A stretch of 64,000 nucleotides of DNA from Marinilabilia salmonicolor JCM 21150 (GCF_000259075.1 NZ_AJKI01000007.1:85272-149271), one strand, 5' to 3'. Positions 26,322 to 36,262 are shown, numbered from the stretch's first letter. Numbers and translations are program-made. The notes: generated by a model not told the origin, from the letters alone.

Positions 26322-27038
26322 ATGAAGCAAAGCCCACGTTTTATTTTAGCATCCCTTTCTCTGTGTACAATGTTTGTCTTCCTGGTTTTAGCAGGATGTA
26401 AGCAACAACCAAAACAAAAAACACCTGTGGTTTCACAGGGGGTGGTAAATTATGCTATTTCTTATTCGCCCGAAATAAAAGCAAAGAGCTATTCTTTTCT
26501 GCTGCCTGAAGAAATGCAATATTTTTTCCGGACCGGACAGGAACGGATTTCATTTGCCGGAGATTTAGGAATTTACACATTGGACTTTATATCCAATCAT
26601 CGTACCGACAGCAGTGCAACGCTGTTAAAGATTATCAACAAAAAAATGTATGTCCCGGCATCAGAGAGCAATGACCTTTTCATTTTTCAGCAGCTTAAAG
26701 AAGGAAAAGTTGTGTTTGAAAAAGATACCACTCGTAACATCTTAGGCTATAAGGCACAAAAAGCTATAATAAAATTACCAAAAAAAAACAGTGAGATCAT
26801 TGTCTGGTACACGCCCGAGATAGCCACCCCCACTACCAATAAAAACACTCCTTTTGCCAAAATTCCGGGTGTTATGCTTGAGTACGCTATCTATTACAAC
26901 GATGTATTATTTACACTGACCCCGATTTCTGTAATCGGTGACACGCTTTCTGAGTCCATATTTGAAGTTCCGGAAGATTATCAGGCATCAACTATTCAGG
27001 AAATTGAACAAACCATCTCAACAATAATCAAAAAATAA
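26322..27038 (+). CDS. Lipoprotein of unknown function, GLPGLI/DUF4412-like
   Basis: 238 residues. Signal peptide with lipobox LAGC, lipidated Cys26. The mature part starts with YAISYSPEIKAKSY. A central NILGYKAQKAIIK followed by VWYTPEIATP and a FAKIPGVMLEYAI segment echoes the GLPGLI/DUF4412 pattern (a 'GY.c.kA' then 'WYT.eI' then 'lPGlil') but is not close. Anchored in a membrane, probably facing the periplasm. Role unknown. Upstream of ftsK with its own promoter. Confidence 0.7.
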   Translation: MKQSPRFILASLSLCTMFVFLVLAGCKQQPKQKTPVVSQGVVNYAISYSPEIKAKSYSFLLPEEMQYFFRTGQERISFAGDLGIYTLDFISNHRTDSSATLLKIINKKMYVPASESNDLFIFQQLKEGKVVFEKDTTRNILGYKAQKAIIKLPKKNSEIIVWYTPEIATPTTNKNTPFAKIPGVMLEYAIYYNDVLFTLTPISVIGDTLSESIFEVPEDYQASTIQEIEQTISTIIKK

Positions 27039-27137
27039 AACAATTAATAATGCTTTTAGCCGTTGAATTTTCGCCAACCTTTATGCTTCAGGTTAAACTT
27101 TATTTCTCTTAATAGCATAAAAGGCCCGTTCAATTAT

Positions 27138-27145
27138 TATTTTTG
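27138..27145 (+). promoter_or_regulatory. -7 box of the ftsK promoter
   Basis: TATTTTTG. Start near 27152, which excludes a TTG at 27143 as the start codon and supports the ATG at 27170. Confidence 0.45.
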
Positions 27146-27169
27146 CAGGAGGAAAACCAATTTTACATC

Positions 27170-29662
27170 ATGAGTAACGGCAAAAAGACAACAAAAAGAA
27201 AAAGAAGTCAAAAATCAGGTCTCTCCAAATGGGAAACCAATCTGAAGAATTTCAAGTTTAGATTTATCTCAGGTCTGTTGCTGGTAGCACTTTCGTTTTA
27301 CCTGGCACTGGCCTTCATGTCGTTTTTCTTTACCGGTTTTGCAGACAGAAGTAAATTTGACATTGCCTTTTGGGAGTTTATAAAAGATGCTGAAATTACC
27401 GTTGAAAACTGGACCGGCAAATTTGGCGCCTGGTTGGCAGATACTTTCATAAATGACTGGTTTGGGGTCGCTTCCACATCGGTTGTTGTGTTGTTGTTTA
27501 TGACAGGGATAAAACTGGTAGGGGCCAAAATCATGAAACTCTCTACCGCCTTCGCCCATGCAGCACTTATTACCATTTGGATTTCGCTGACGCTTGGATT
27601 CTTTTTCATCGATTCGGTTAATGACAGATATTTATTGCTGGGGGGGGCACATGGATATTTTCTGAGCACCTGGTTACAGGCTGCTATCGGATGGGCAGGA
27701 ACTTTTATTCTTATTTTAGTTACTCTTTTTGCTTATTTATCATTTAGTTTCGATTGGTTTATTGACCTAATTTCCCGTCCGTTTCACAAAAAGACTGTCG
27801 CCAAAGAGGCAAATTCAGGACTCGAATCTCAAAGTGATGAAGTCCGTTCAGATATTTCTTCTTCATCGGTCGAAGAAGAAAAGCATCAGCCAGCAAAACC
27901 ACTGGATGAAGATCTATCTCTGGAGCGGGCCGTCAGCGGTCTCTCAGATGTGTCAGCACAAGCCAAACCAACTCATGAAACGAACGAAGGAGTGGCCACT
28001 GAAGTTCATGATGAAGAAACCCTGGAGATGGATTTTAAGCCTGAGAATACAGATAAATCTCTTGAGCATGACGGTGATGAAGATCTGGAGCTTAAAATTG
28101 AGAAAGCTGCCACCGAGGAGATGATGGAGCACAATAAAGATATCCCACTGGGGGATTATGATCCCACACTGGATTTATCATCCTATAAACTTCCTACTTT
28201 TGATTTGCTTGATGAACATGATGCTGGTTCAGGCCAGGTGGGTGAAGAGGAGTTGATCTCTAATAAAAACAAGATTGTTAAAACCCTTGAGGATTACAAA
28301 ATACAGATTAAGAGTATTAAAGCCACTGTGGGACCTACGATTACCTTATATGAAATAGTTCCCGCCCCCGGAGTTCGCATCTCTAAAATAAAGAACCTGG
28401 AGGACGATATTGCGCTTTCTCTTGCTGCACTTGGAATACGGATTATCGCTCCCATACCCGGACGGGGAACCATCGGTATAGAAGTGCCTAATTCAGAACC
28501 GGAGATCGTATCCATGCGGTCAATAATTACTTCCCGTAAATTCCAGAACAGTAAGTTTGAACTACCCATTGCCTTTGGTAAGACCATCAGCAACGAGACT
28601 TACATGATTGACCTGACCAAAGCTCCTCACATGTTGGTTGCCGGAGCCACCGGGCAGGGTAAATCAGTAGGATTAAATGCGATTATCACCTCTTTGTTAT
28701 ACAAAAAGCACCCTTCGCAACTGAAGTTTGTATTGGTGGACCCAAAAAAGGTGGAGCTGAATATTTACAGCAAAATTGAGAAGCATTTTCTGGCCAAGTT
28801 GCCTGATGAAGAAGAGTCAATCATTACAGATGTGCAACGGGTGGTGGCAACCCTTCATTCCCTCACTATTGAGATGGATCAGCGTTATGATTTGCTAAAA
28901 AAGGCTCATGCCCGAAACATGAAAGAGTACAACCACAAGTTTGTGAAACGTCAGCTCAATCCTGAAAAGGGACATCGTTTCCTTCCGTATATTGTGGTAA
29001 TTATTGATGAGTTTGCCGACCTTATTATGACTGCCGGAAAGGATGTGGAGATGCCAATTGCGCGAATTGCCCAGCTTGCCAGAGCTGTGGGTATCCACAT
29101 GATTATTGCCACTCAGCGTCCATCTACCAATATTATTACAGGCGTTATAAAAGCCAACTTCCCCACCCGTGTGGCTTTTAAAGTTGCTTCTATGATCGAC
29201 AGCCGAACCATCCTTGATTCTCCGGGAGCCAATCAGCTGATTGGTCGAGGCGATATGCTCATTACACAAGGCAGTGATCTGATTCGTGTTCAATGTGCCT
29301 TTGTGGATACCCCTGAAGTGGAAAAAATCAATGATTATGTAGGAGCACAACAAGGTTATCCTTCTGCCATGATATTGCCCGAATACACAGGTGGAGACAA
29401 CGAAGGAGCAGAACCCGGAGAAGTTGATTTATCCAAGCGTGATTCCATGTTTGAAGAGGCTGCAAAAGTTGTGGTAGCCAATCAAAGTGGTTCCACTTCT
29501 CTCATTCAGCGTCGGTTTTCCATCGGGTATAACCGGGCCGGACGAATCATTGATCAGTTGGAAGCTGCCGGAGTTGTTGGGCCTTTTGAAGGAAGTAAAG
29601 CCCGTCAGGTGCTTATTCCCGATGAATACGAATTGGAAAAACTTTTTGATAATATAAGGTAG
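27170..29662 (+). CDS. ftsK: DNA translocase FtsK
   Basis: Septum-bound ATPase that pumps the chromosome termini to daughter cells. About 830 residues from the ATG at 27170. Order: basic N terminus, four membrane helices (about 20-200), an acidic Ser/Glu/Asp linker (about 205-320), FtsK alpha domain, then the motor with Walker A GATGQGKSVG and Walker B VVIIDEFADL, ending in a gamma winged helix (SLIQRRFSIGYNRAGRII) that reads KOPS. An AGGAGG at 27147-27152 is too far from the ATG to be a clear RBS. Followed 44 bases later by the LolA-like gene. Confidence 0.96.
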   Translation: MSNGKKTTKRKRSQKSGLSKWETNLKNFKFRFISGLLLVALSFYLALAFMSFFFTGFADRSKFDIAFWEFIKDAEITVENWTGKFGAWLADTFINDWFGVASTSVVVLLFMTGIKLVGAKIMKLSTAFAHAALITIWISLTLGFFFIDSVNDRYLLLGGAHGYFLSTWLQAAIGWAGTFILILVTLFAYLSFSFDWFIDLISRPFHKKTVAKEANSGLESQSDEVRSDISSSSVEEEKHQPAKPLDEDLSLERAVSGLSDVSAQAKPTHETNEGVATEVHDEETLEMDFKPENTDKSLEHDGDEDLELKIEKAATEEMMEHNKDIPLGDYDPTLDLSSYKLPTFDLLDEHDAGSGQVGEEELISNKNKIVKTLEDYKIQIKSIKATVGPTITLYEIVPAPGVRISKIKNLEDDIALSLAALGIRIIAPIPGRGTIGIEVPNSEPEIVSMRSIITSRKFQNSKFELPIAFGKTISNETYMIDLTKAPHMLVAGATGQGKSVGLNAIITSLLYKKHPSQLKFVLVDPKKVELNIYSKIEKHFLAKLPDEEESIITDVQRVVATLHSLTIEMDQRYDLLKKAHARNMKEYNHKFVKRQLNPEKGHRFLPYIVVIIDEFADLIMTAGKDVEMPIARIAQLARAVGIHMIIATQRPSTNIITGVIKANFPTRVAFKVASMIDSRTILDSPGANQLIGRGDMLITQGSDLIRVQCAFVDTPEVEKINDYVGAQQGYPSAMILPEYTGGDNEGAEPGEVDLSKRDSMFEEAAKVVVANQSGSTSLIQRRFSIGYNRAGRIIDQLEAAGVVGPFEGSKARQVLIPDEYELEKLFDNIR

Positions 29663-29706
29663 TTTGGAACGGAAATTGAACGTCGGATAGAAAAAGACAA
29701 CATACA

Positions 29707-30363
29707 ATGAAGAAGTTTATTAAATTGCTAAGCATTACCCTGTTATTTACGAGTGCAACGACCCGGGCACAAAGTCCTGAAGTGCTACAGGGCAAGGAGA
29801 TACTGGATAAAGTCTCGGAAGTGACGAAATCATATAATTCCATCAAGGCTCATTTTACTTTTACTCTTGAAAACAAACAAGCTGATATAGAAGACAGCTA
29901 TGATGGAACTATTTTGATCTCGGGAAATAAATATAAAGCTGATGTAATGAATGCAGAAAGCTATTTTGACGGTGAAACCCTTTGGACTTATCTTACTGAA
30001 GTTGGAGAAGTGAATATATCAACTCCGGATCCCAACGATGAAATGTCTTTAAGTCCTTCCAATATTTTTAGTATTCATGAGGATGGCTTCAGGTATATTT
30101 TTGCAGGAAATGAAGTAAAAGACGGAAAACAAATTCAGATTGTGGATCTTTTCCCGGAGGACAGAAATAAGCCTTTTTCACGCATTAAATTGTATGTAAA
30201 CAAAGCCAGTAAACACATTTCCAAGATTATACAGATTGGGAAGGATGGAAACAATTACATCATCGAGATAAATAAAATGGAGACCAATGTCCCTGTTGAT
30301 GCTTCACAATTTGTTTTCAAAACAGAAGAACATCCCGAGGTTGATGTGATTGACTTACGATAA
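29707..30363 (+). CDS. lolA: LolA-like outer-membrane lipoprotein carrier protein
   Basis: Periplasmic chaperone ferrying lipoproteins to the outer membrane. 218 residues with a signal peptide (1-21, cut near RAQS). LolA-like beta-strand pattern: KEILDKVSEVTKSYNSI, FTLENK, GTILISGNKYKAD, YFDGETLWTYLTEVGEVNI, LFPED and a VFKTEEHPEVDVIDLR ending. The ftsK-lolA order is common in bacteria, which supports the call. Probably translated from the ftsK transcript. Confidence 0.88.
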   Translation: MKKFIKLLSITLLFTSATTRAQSPEVLQGKEILDKVSEVTKSYNSIKAHFTFTLENKQADIEDSYDGTILISGNKYKADVMNAESYFDGETLWTYLTEVGEVNISTPDPNDEMSLSPSNIFSIHEDGFRYIFAGNEVKDGKQIQIVDLFPEDRNKPFSRIKLYVNKASKHISKIIQIGKDGNNYIIEINKMETNVPVDASQFVFKTEEHPEVDVIDLR

Positions 30364-30375
30364 ACCATTTTTGAA

Positions 30376-30406
30376 TTTGCGATATAGGGCTGTTGTGTTA
30401 ATTTTG
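30376..30406 (+). promoter_or_regulatory. Promoter of the BFD-like ferredoxin gene
   Basis: TTTG (30376-30379), 19 nt, TAATTTTG (30399-30406). Near-consensus. Start about 30413, short leader. Confidence 0.65.
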
Positions 30407-30428
30407 CCATTTCACTACAGCCTTTTTT

Positions 30429-30662
30429 ATGTCAAAACTCATCTGCATCTGTAACAGAGTAAGCGAAGAAGCTATCAAAAAGATTGTAAGCCGATACCCG
30501 GAAGCAACACTTCAGGATATTGTAAACAAAACGGCTGCATCAACTTCCTGTGGTCGATGCAAAACGGAATTACAATCAGTATTTGAAAGGCTGAAGGAAC
30601 AATCTTCAGGAAATAGACAGAATGTGCAGTTAACACTTCCATTTGACTTCTCAGGCAGTTAA
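30429..30662 (+). CDS. BFD-like [2Fe-2S]-binding protein
   Basis: 77 residues. Four cysteines in the BFD arrangement: Cys6 and Cys8 (CIC), Cys41 and Cys44 (CGRC), which bind a [2Fe-2S] cluster in bacterioferritin-associated ferredoxins and related domains. Could serve iron release from ferritin or electron transfer. The C-terminal 20 residues look disordered. No bacterioferritin is nearby. Confidence 0.82.
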   Translation: MSKLICICNRVSEEAIKKIVSRYPEATLQDIVNKTAASTSCGRCKTELQSVFERLKEQSSGNRQNVQLTLPFDFSGS

Positions 30663-30705
30663 TGAGTACCTTTTTATTACCAAATATGCTCTAATCATCA
30701 GACAT

Positions 30706-30743
30706 AAAAAAGAAGAGACTTCCGGAAGTCCGAAAGTCTCTTC
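30706..30743 (-). terminator. Terminator of the mmd operon
   Basis: 10-bp stem GAAGAGACTT (30712-30721) / AAGTCTCTTC (30734-30743), with six T on the minus strand (complement of 30706-30711). Ends transcription after oadB. Confidence 0.8.
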
Positions 30744-30775
30744 ATCAATCAACCAATTACTAAAAAGGATATTTA

Positions 30776-32029
30776 TTACATAAGGAAACTCAGCATAATA
30801 CCTGCTGCCACAGCAGAACCGATCACTCCAGATACGTTGGGAGCCATGGCGTGCATCAACAAGTGGTTGGAAGGATCACTTTTAAGTCCTTCATGCTGAA
30901 CAACCCTTGCACTGTCTGGAACTGCAGAAACTCCTGCTGCTCCAATTAAAGGATTGATCTTATTTTCCTTTTTCAGGAATAAATTCATGATTTTTGCAAA
31001 TAGCAATCCACCAGCTGTAGCTACAATAAAAGAAGCGGCACCCAGTACAAAAATCATCATCGACTCTTTTGTCAGGAATACACTTGCCTGAGTTGAAGCA
31101 CCAACGGTAAGCCCCAGCAAAATGGTTACGATATCAATCATCTTGGTCCGGGCAGTTTCGGCCAAACGATCAGTAACACCACACTCTTTCATCAGGTTTC
31201 CAAAAAACAACATTCCCAGCAGTGGCAGAGCGGTTGGGGAAATAAACAGCGTCAAAATCATTCCGATGAGAGGAAACAAAATCTTTTCAGTCTTAGAAAC
31301 AGCTCTGGGAGGTTTCATTTTTATCAGGCGTTCTTTTTTGCTGATCATTAACCTCATAATGGGAGGCTGAATAACAGGCACCAAAGCCATATATGAGTAA
31401 GCAGCAATAGCGATACTACCAATCAGTTCGGGAGCAAGCTTTGAAGAAGCAAAAATAGCTGTAGGTCCGTCGGCACCACCAATAATTGAGATAGCTCCGG
31501 CCTGGTGAATTTCAAATCCAAGCGCCATGGCACCGATAAAAGTTCCGAAAACACCGATTTGGGCAGCAGCCCCGAGAAGCATCAGTCGTGGGTTGGAAAT
31601 GAGAGAGGAAAAATCGGTCATTGCGCCGATACCTAAAAATATTAGAGGAGGATACACCCCTTTCACCACCCCGAAATAGAGGTAATTGAGCACTGAACCA
31701 TCTTCGTAGATACCAATCTGAAACCCTTCAATAAAGGGAATATTACCAAGAATAATACCTGTACCAATGGGAACAAGCAACAGTGGTTCGTAGTTAAATT
31801 GAATAGCCAGAAAAATAAAAAACAATCCGACAAGAAGCATAACGATGTTTCCAAGTGTAATATTGGAAAAGCCAGTGTATTGCCAGAAAGTACTCATTCC
31901 CCTTGACAACGCACTGCCACTGTCAGCTCCACCCTGAATTACATCCTGAGCAGATGCATCTCCCCCGCTAAGCACTGAGACCATGAATAGCAGAGCGAGA
32001 ACGGTAAATATTGTAACAAATTTTCTCAC
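30776..32029 (-). CDS. oadB: Na+-pumping decarboxylase beta subunit
   Basis: Membrane subunit that decarboxylates carboxybiotin and exports Na+. 417 residues, usual length including a signal-like N terminus (1-27). Contains the conserved GGADGPTAIFASSKLAP region with the key Asp, and the C-terminal GVSAVPDSARVVQ and LLMHAMAPNVSGVIGSA segments. Multiple helices. Together with the neighbouring MmdA, gamma and BCCP subunits it forms the methylmalonyl-CoA decarboxylase complex. By sequence alone it could serve oxaloacetate or glutaconyl-CoA; the operon decides. Confidence 0.95.
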   Translation of the reverse strand: MRKFVTIFTVLALLFMVSVLSGGDASAQDVIQGGADSGSALSRGMSTFWQYTGFSNITLGNIVMLLVGLFFIFLAIQFNYEPLLLVPIGTGIILGNIPFIEGFQIGIYEDGSVLNYLYFGVVKGVYPPLIFLGIGAMTDFSSLISNPRLMLLGAAAQIGVFGTFIGAMALGFEIHQAGAISIIGGADGPTAIFASSKLAPELIGSIAIAAYSYMALVPVIQPPIMRLMISKKERLIKMKPPRAVSKTEKILFPLIGMILTLFISPTALPLLGMLFFGNLMKECGVTDRLAETARTKMIDIVTILLGLTVGASTQASVFLTKESMMIFVLGAASFIVATAGGLLFAKIMNLFLKKENKINPLIGAAGVSAVPDSARVVQHEGLKSDPSNHLLMHAMAPNVSGVIGSAVAAGIMLSFLM

Positions 32030-32094
32030 GTTAAGAATGTTTGAAGGAAGCTATTGAGATAAGCTCCGGTGATTAAACAATCGAGATAAAAACA

Positions 32095-32520
32095 CTATTC
32101 AAGAACGATTAAAACATCGCTTTGCAGCACCGAATCCCCTTCTTTCACTTTTACCTCTTTCACTGTTCCATCCTTATCGGCCATTACATTGTTCTCCATT
32201 TTCATTGCTTCCATGATCAACAAGGTATCGCCTTTTTTCACCTCGTCGCCTACTTTTGTCAGCATTTTGAAAATACTTCCGGGCAACGGAGCAAGAACCT
32301 GGTGGTCTCCGGTTGACGGCTTTTTCACAATATGCCCCTCTCCCGGTTTAGGCTTGACTTCCTGTCTCACCAACCTCGGTGTTTTAACTTTTTTCACCTC
32401 CTGCTCTAACTCAACAGAATAAGGTGTTCCGTTCACTTCCACTGAGGCAATATTGTCATCAATGTCTTTGATGTGAACGTGATATTTATTCCCATTTATG
32501 GAAAAATCAAACTTTTTCAT
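32095..32520 (-). CDS. mmdC: Biotin carboxyl carrier subunit of the Na+-pumping decarboxylase
   Basis: 141 residues. N-terminal 60 residues may contact the carboxyltransferase, then a Pro/Lys linker, and a biotinyl domain with EAMKMEN (biotin on Lys107). Carries carboxybiotin from MmdA to OadB. Third or fourth gene in the operon, between the gamma subunit and oadB. Confidence 0.95.
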   Translation of the reverse strand: MKKFDFSINGNKYHVHIKDIDDNIASVEVNGTPYSVELEQEVKKVKTPRLVRQEVKPKPGEGHIVKKPSTGDHQVLAPLPGSIFKMLTKVGDEVKKGDTLLIMEAMKMENNVMADKDGTVKEVKVKEGDSVLQSDVLIVLE

Positions 32521-32558
32521 GTTTACACTAGTTTATTAAAAGGTCAGGTGGAATAATG

Positions 32559-32598
32559 TCTGTAAGCATCAGTTGAATGATTTTCTGATGCTTACAGA
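32559..32598 (-). other. Intercistronic hairpin between the gamma and biotin-carrier genes
   Basis: Perfect 14-bp inverted repeat TCTGTAAGCATCAG (32559-32572) / CTGATGCTTACAGA (32585-32598), 12-nt loop. There is no T run, so it is more likely an mRNA stability or processing element than a terminator. Confidence 0.7.
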
Positions 32599-32640
32599 TT
32601 TATATCCTTTTGATTAATTTATCAGGCGAATGTGGTCATC

Positions 32641-33009
32641 CTACCTGTGGGTAGTTGGCAACACATTGTTAATGTTGTAAATTTTTGAACTCCATGGAGA
32701 GTATCTTCTTTCCACCCGTTTGATGGTAATGATTTTACTCTCATCATCATGAAGATCCGAAAAATACAAGCTTAGTGCCGTACCAATTGCAGCATTTACC
32801 TCGCCGGCAATAAAAGGTTCATCACCTTCGGTTCGTTCTACGTATTTGCCTTCTTTCTTCAATCTGCGCTTCAGTTGCATATTCAACACCTTAGGCATGA
32901 ATTTGAAAACAAAAATGAGCAGAATCAGGGCTGTAAAAACGACTGAATATCCCACTGCTGTGATTACCCAAATTTGCGGCCAGTTTACTGCATCTAATAA
33001 ATAGGACAT
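32641..33009 (-). CDS. Na+-pumping decarboxylase gamma subunit (OadG family)
   Basis: 122 residues. One N-terminal membrane helix (about 15-40, VITAVGYSVVFTALILLIFVF region), then a basic stretch and a short soluble tail. The OadG-type subunit stabilises the complex and links MmdA to OadB. Sits directly after mmdA (12 bases) in the operon. Confidence 0.85.
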   Translation of the reverse strand: MSYLLDAVNWPQIWVITAVGYSVVFTALILLIFVFKFMPKVLNMQLKRRLKKEGKYVERTEGDEPFIAGEVNAAIGTALSLYFSDLHDDESKIITIKRVERRYSPWSSKIYNINNVLPTTHR

Positions 33010-33021
33010 AATTTAGTCTTT

Positions 33022-34581
33022 TTACAAAGGAATATTACTGTGTTTTTTAGGAGGATTTGTCAGCTTTTTGGTCTGCAAACTCTGGAATCCCCGGATTATA
33101 CGGAAACGTGTATTACGTGGTTCAATAACATCGTCGATGTATCCGTATGAGGCAGCCTGATATGGATTGGCAAACTTCTCCTTATACTCTTCTTCTTTCT
33201 TAGCAATGAATTTCTTTTTTTCTTCAGGATCGCTAATGTCTTTCATTGCACGTCCTTCAAGTACCTCAATGGCTCCGGAAGCTCCCATAACTGCAATCTC
33301 AGCTGTAGGCCAAGCATAGTTCAGGTCACCCCGCAACTGCTTACAACTCATCACATCATGAGCACCACCATAAGATTTACGAAGGGTAATGGTTACTTTA
33401 GGAACTGTAGCTTCACCATACGCAAACATCAGTTTGGCTCCATGAGTAATGATCCCTGCATATTCCTGACCACTACCGGGAAGGAATCCGGGAACATCAA
33501 CCAAAGTAAGAACAGGAATGTTAAAAGCATCACAGAAACGAACGAAACGAGCTGCTTTGCGCGATGCATCAGTGTCAAGCACACCTGCCAGGAAGTTGGG
33601 CTGATTGGCCACCACACCTACTGAGGCACCTCCCATACGACAGAAACCTACAATAATGTTTTTGGCATAATTACGGTGTACTTCAAGAAATTCTCCGTCA
33701 TCCACAATCGTGTAGATTACCTCTTTCATATCGTAAGGCTGATTGGGATTGTCAGGAATGATTTCGTTCAGAGAGTCATCCAGGCGGTCGATTGGATCGG
33801 TGCATTCAGCCAAAGGAGGCTCTTCCAGGTTGTTTTGCGGCAGGTAAGAAAGCAATTTACGCATCAGCATAATTCCCTCTTCCTCATTCTCCAGCTCGAA
33901 GTGTGAAACACCTGATTTGGTGGAGTGAACACGGGCACCACCAAGATCCTCGACAGAAATATCCTCACCCGTAACAGTTTTCACAACTTTGGGACCGGTT
34001 ACAAACATATAGCTGGATTCCTCAGTCATCATGATAAAGTCGGTAAGTGCAGGTGAATAAACAGCACCACCGGCACAAGGTCCAAAAATAGCAGATATCT
34101 GGGGAATTACACCTGATGCCAGAATGTTACGCTCAAAAATTTCAGCGTACCCTGCCAATGAAGTAACACCTTCCTGAATACGGGCACCACCACTATCATT
34201 GATGCCAATCACGGGAGCTCCAACTTTCATCGCCTGATCCATTACTTTGCAAATTTTTTGTGCAAAAGTTTCAGACAGAGAACCTCCAAAAACGGTAAAA
34301 TCCTGAGCAAAAACATAAACCACACGACCATCGATGGTACCATGACCGGTTACCACACCATCACCCATGATTTTGTTTTTCTCCATTCCGAAGTTGGTAC
34401 AACGGTGAGTCACAAACATATCAAACTCCTCGAAGCTGCCATCGTCCAAAAGCATTTCAATACGCTCACGAGCAGTGAACTTCCCTTTGGCATGCTGCGC
34501 TTCAATACGTTTCTCTCCACCTCCCAGTCGCGCTTTATTGCGCAATTCAATTAATTGCTTGACTTTATCCTGATTTGACAT
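33022..34581 (-). CDS. mmdA: Methylmalonyl-CoA decarboxylase alpha subunit (carboxyltransferase)
   Basis: 519-residue carboxyltransferase of the PccB/MmdA family. Transfers the carboxyl group of (S)-methylmalonyl-CoA to biotin, yielding propionyl-CoA. Acyl-CoA pocket motifs [13 protein letters not shown] and [17 protein letters not shown], and in the second half [15 protein letters not shown] and [14 protein letters not shown]. The absence of a biotin carboxylase gene, and the neighbouring beta, gamma and BCCP subunits, indicate a decarboxylase rather than propionyl-CoA carboxylase. Confidence 0.93.
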   Translation of the reverse strand: MSNQDKVKQLIELRNKARLGGGEKRIEAQHAKGKFTARERIEMLLDDGSFEEFDMFVTHRCTNFGMEKNKIMGDGVVTGHGTIDGRVVYVFAQDFTVFGGSLSETFAQKICKVMDQAMKVGAPVIGINDSGGARIQEGVTSLAGYAEIFERNILASGVIPQISAIFGPCAGGAVYSPALTDFIMMTEESSYMFVTGPKVVKTVTGEDISVEDLGGARVHSTKSGVSHFELENEEEGIMLMRKLLSYLPQNNLEEPPLAECTDPIDRLDDSLNEIIPDNPNQPYDMKEVIYTIVDDGEFLEVHRNYAKNIIVGFCRMGGASVGVVANQPNFLAGVLDTDASRKAARFVRFCDAFNIPVLTLVDVPGFLPGSGQEYAGIITHGAKLMFAYGEATVPKVTITLRKSYGGAHDVMSCKQLRGDLNYAWPTAEIAVMGASGAIEVLEGRAMKDISDPEEKKKFIAKKEEEYKEKFANPYQAASYGYIDDVIEPRNTRFRIIRGFQSLQTKKLTNPPKKHSNIPL

Positions 34582-34648
34582 ATTAAATATTGTTTTAAAG
34601 TTTCTTCTATTAAAATACCCTGATCCTAAAGTTGTTATTTAGTGTCTT

Positions 34649-34670
34649 CCAGAAAACCATGATTTTCTGG
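34649..34670 (-). other. Intercistronic hairpin between mce and mmdA
   Basis: Perfect 8-bp repeat CCAGAAAA / TTTTCTGG around a 6-nt loop, in the 211-base gap. A second, weaker dyad TTTTTGAATTCAG / CTGATTCAAAAA lies at 34709-34756. No T run follows the first on the minus strand. Confidence 0.5.
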
Positions 34671-34792
34671 CCTTTGATAAGAAAGCGCCAAATACGAGGC
34701 TTTCGAAGTTTTTGAATTCAGGGAGTTTGCTTTTCGTAAATGACTGATTCAAAAACAAGAATAACGAAGTAGTTGGTGTTTTCCTGCAAAGG

Positions 34793-35200
34793 CTATTTAG
34801 GAGCTTCGCAAAGTTCTGTCAATACCCCAAAAGTTGATTTTGGATGGAGAAATGCAATGCTCAGGCCCTCAGCTCCTTTTCTTGATTGTTTATCAATCAG
34901 TCTGACACCGGCTTCTTCGGCTGCTTTCAATTTGTCATTCAAACCGTCCACGGCAAAGGCCATGTGGTGAATGCCTTCACCTTTTTTCTCAATAAATTTA
35001 CCAATAGGACCTTCAGCATCAGTAGATTCCAGCAACTCAATTTTGGTGTCACCAACTTTAAAAAAAGCGGTCTTTACTTTCTGGTCAGCAACCTCTTCTA
35101 CAGCGTAACACTCAAGACCAAATACCTTTTCGTAAAAAGGGATGGCATCGTCCAGACTCTTTACTGCAATTCCAATGTGTTCAATATGTGTTGGTTTCAT
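34793..35200 (-). CDS. mce: Methylmalonyl-CoA epimerase
   Basis: Converts (R)- to (S)-methylmalonyl-CoA, the form MmdA uses. 135 residues of the glyoxalase/VOC fold with metal-binding His and Glu positions: HIEHIGIAVKSL, TKIELLE, GIHHMAFAVDG and VLTELCE. First gene of the operon. With methylmalonyl-CoA mutase (not in window) it would form the succinate-to-propionate route. Confidence 0.95.
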   Translation of the reverse strand: MKPTHIEHIGIAVKSLDDAIPFYEKVFGLECYAVEEVADQKVKTAFFKVGDTKIELLESTDAEGPIGKFIEKKGEGIHHMAFAVDGLNDKLKAAEEAGVRLIDKQSRKGAEGLSIAFLHPKSTFGVLTELCEAPK

Positions 35201-35338
35201 GTAATAAATGTTTATTAAATGTTATATTAATTTGCTTGATTCGAAATTGAAAGTTCAATTGTAAGCTGGTAATTTCCGCATATGACTGAACCTTACTGCG
35301 TATTAAAAAGTTAATATAGGTTTAAAGAAATTTTTCCG

Positions 35339-35373
35339 CAAAAGTAGCAGAAATAAACAACTAACACCACAAA
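35339..35373 (-). promoter_or_regulatory. Promoter of the mce-mmd operon
   Basis: Minus-strand TTTG (35373-35370), 23 nt, TACTTTTG (35346-35339). Leader about 130 nt to the mce start. Confidence 0.5.
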
Positions 35374-35485
35374 AAGCGAAAGAAAAAATGAGTGTTTTAC
35401 AACATGCTTTTTTCGGTTTTCATCGTTGGTGTTTATAAATTCTTCTAAAAATTATGAACGCAGTAAATAATTGTTCAATAAATTC

Positions 35486-36262
35486 TTAATAAAAACTTTC
35501 CAGCCACTCTCTGAAGGTTTTCACGCGCTCTTTACTAACGATAATCTCCCGCTTTTCACCCGGTACTTCAATGGTGACTTTAAGTCTGTTTCGCGCGTAA
35601 TTAACAATATCACCCATATATTTGAAATTTAATATTTCTTTGCGACTGGTGCGAAAAAACATTTTGGGATCTAGTTCTTCTTCCACCTGATTGAGAGATT
35701 GGTAAAGATAATAAGATCGTCCCTCATTGTTCAGAATAAAAGTATTTTTCTCTTCGCTGTAGAAACAGACAATATCAGAGGTGTAAACGACCCGCAGATG
35801 TTGCCCCACAGTAATGACGAAACGCTCACGATACTTCTTTTCCGACTTCAGGGCGCGTACTGCAGATTCTACTGTCTGTAGGACATCTACTGTTTGGATC
35901 TGAGATAAATGGATGTTTTGAAATTTATCCATGGCAGCAATCAAATCAGCGTCTTCAAATGGTTTAAGTAAATAATCAACGCTGTTTACTTTAAAAGCTT
36001 TGATGGCAAACCGGTCGTAGGCTGTCGTGAAAATTACAGGAAATTTGATTGGTGTCTCTTCGAAAATGTCAAAGCTTGTTCCGTCTCCCAGTTGAATGTC
36101 GAAGAAGCCAAGGTCCGGTTCATCGTTAACGTCCAACCATTTCACGGCCGATGCAACGGATGAGCACACATTTTGCACAGAAATATTTTTATCGTATGCT
36201 TTTAGCATGTTGATAAGTTTTTCTGCTGCCAGAGGTTCATCTTCGATAATCAAAACATTCAT
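35486..36262 (-). CDS. LytTR-family response regulator
   Basis: 258 residues. Receiver domain with EDEP acidic pocket, phospho-acceptor Asp55 (FFDIQLG), Thr in TTAYDRFA and the Lys of LLKPFE. A LytTR DNA-binding domain occupies about 150-258 (VITVGQHLRVVYTSDIVCF, RTSRKEILN, IIVSKERVKTFREWL). Transcription regulator of a two-component system whose kinase is not adjacent. -7 box TATTTTTG at 36316-36309 on the minus strand. Confidence 0.92.
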   Translation of the reverse strand: MNVLIIEDEPLAAEKLINMLKAYDKNISVQNVCSSVASAVKWLDVNDEPDLGFFDIQLGDGTSFDIFEETPIKFPVIFTTAYDRFAIKAFKVNSVDYLLKPFEDADLIAAMDKFQNIHLSQIQTVDVLQTVESAVRALKSEKKYRERFVITVGQHLRVVYTSDIVCFYSEEKNTFILNNEGRSYYLYQSLNQVEEELDPKMFFRTSRKEILNFKYMGDIVNYARNRLKVTIEVPGEKREIIVSKERVKTFREWLESFY

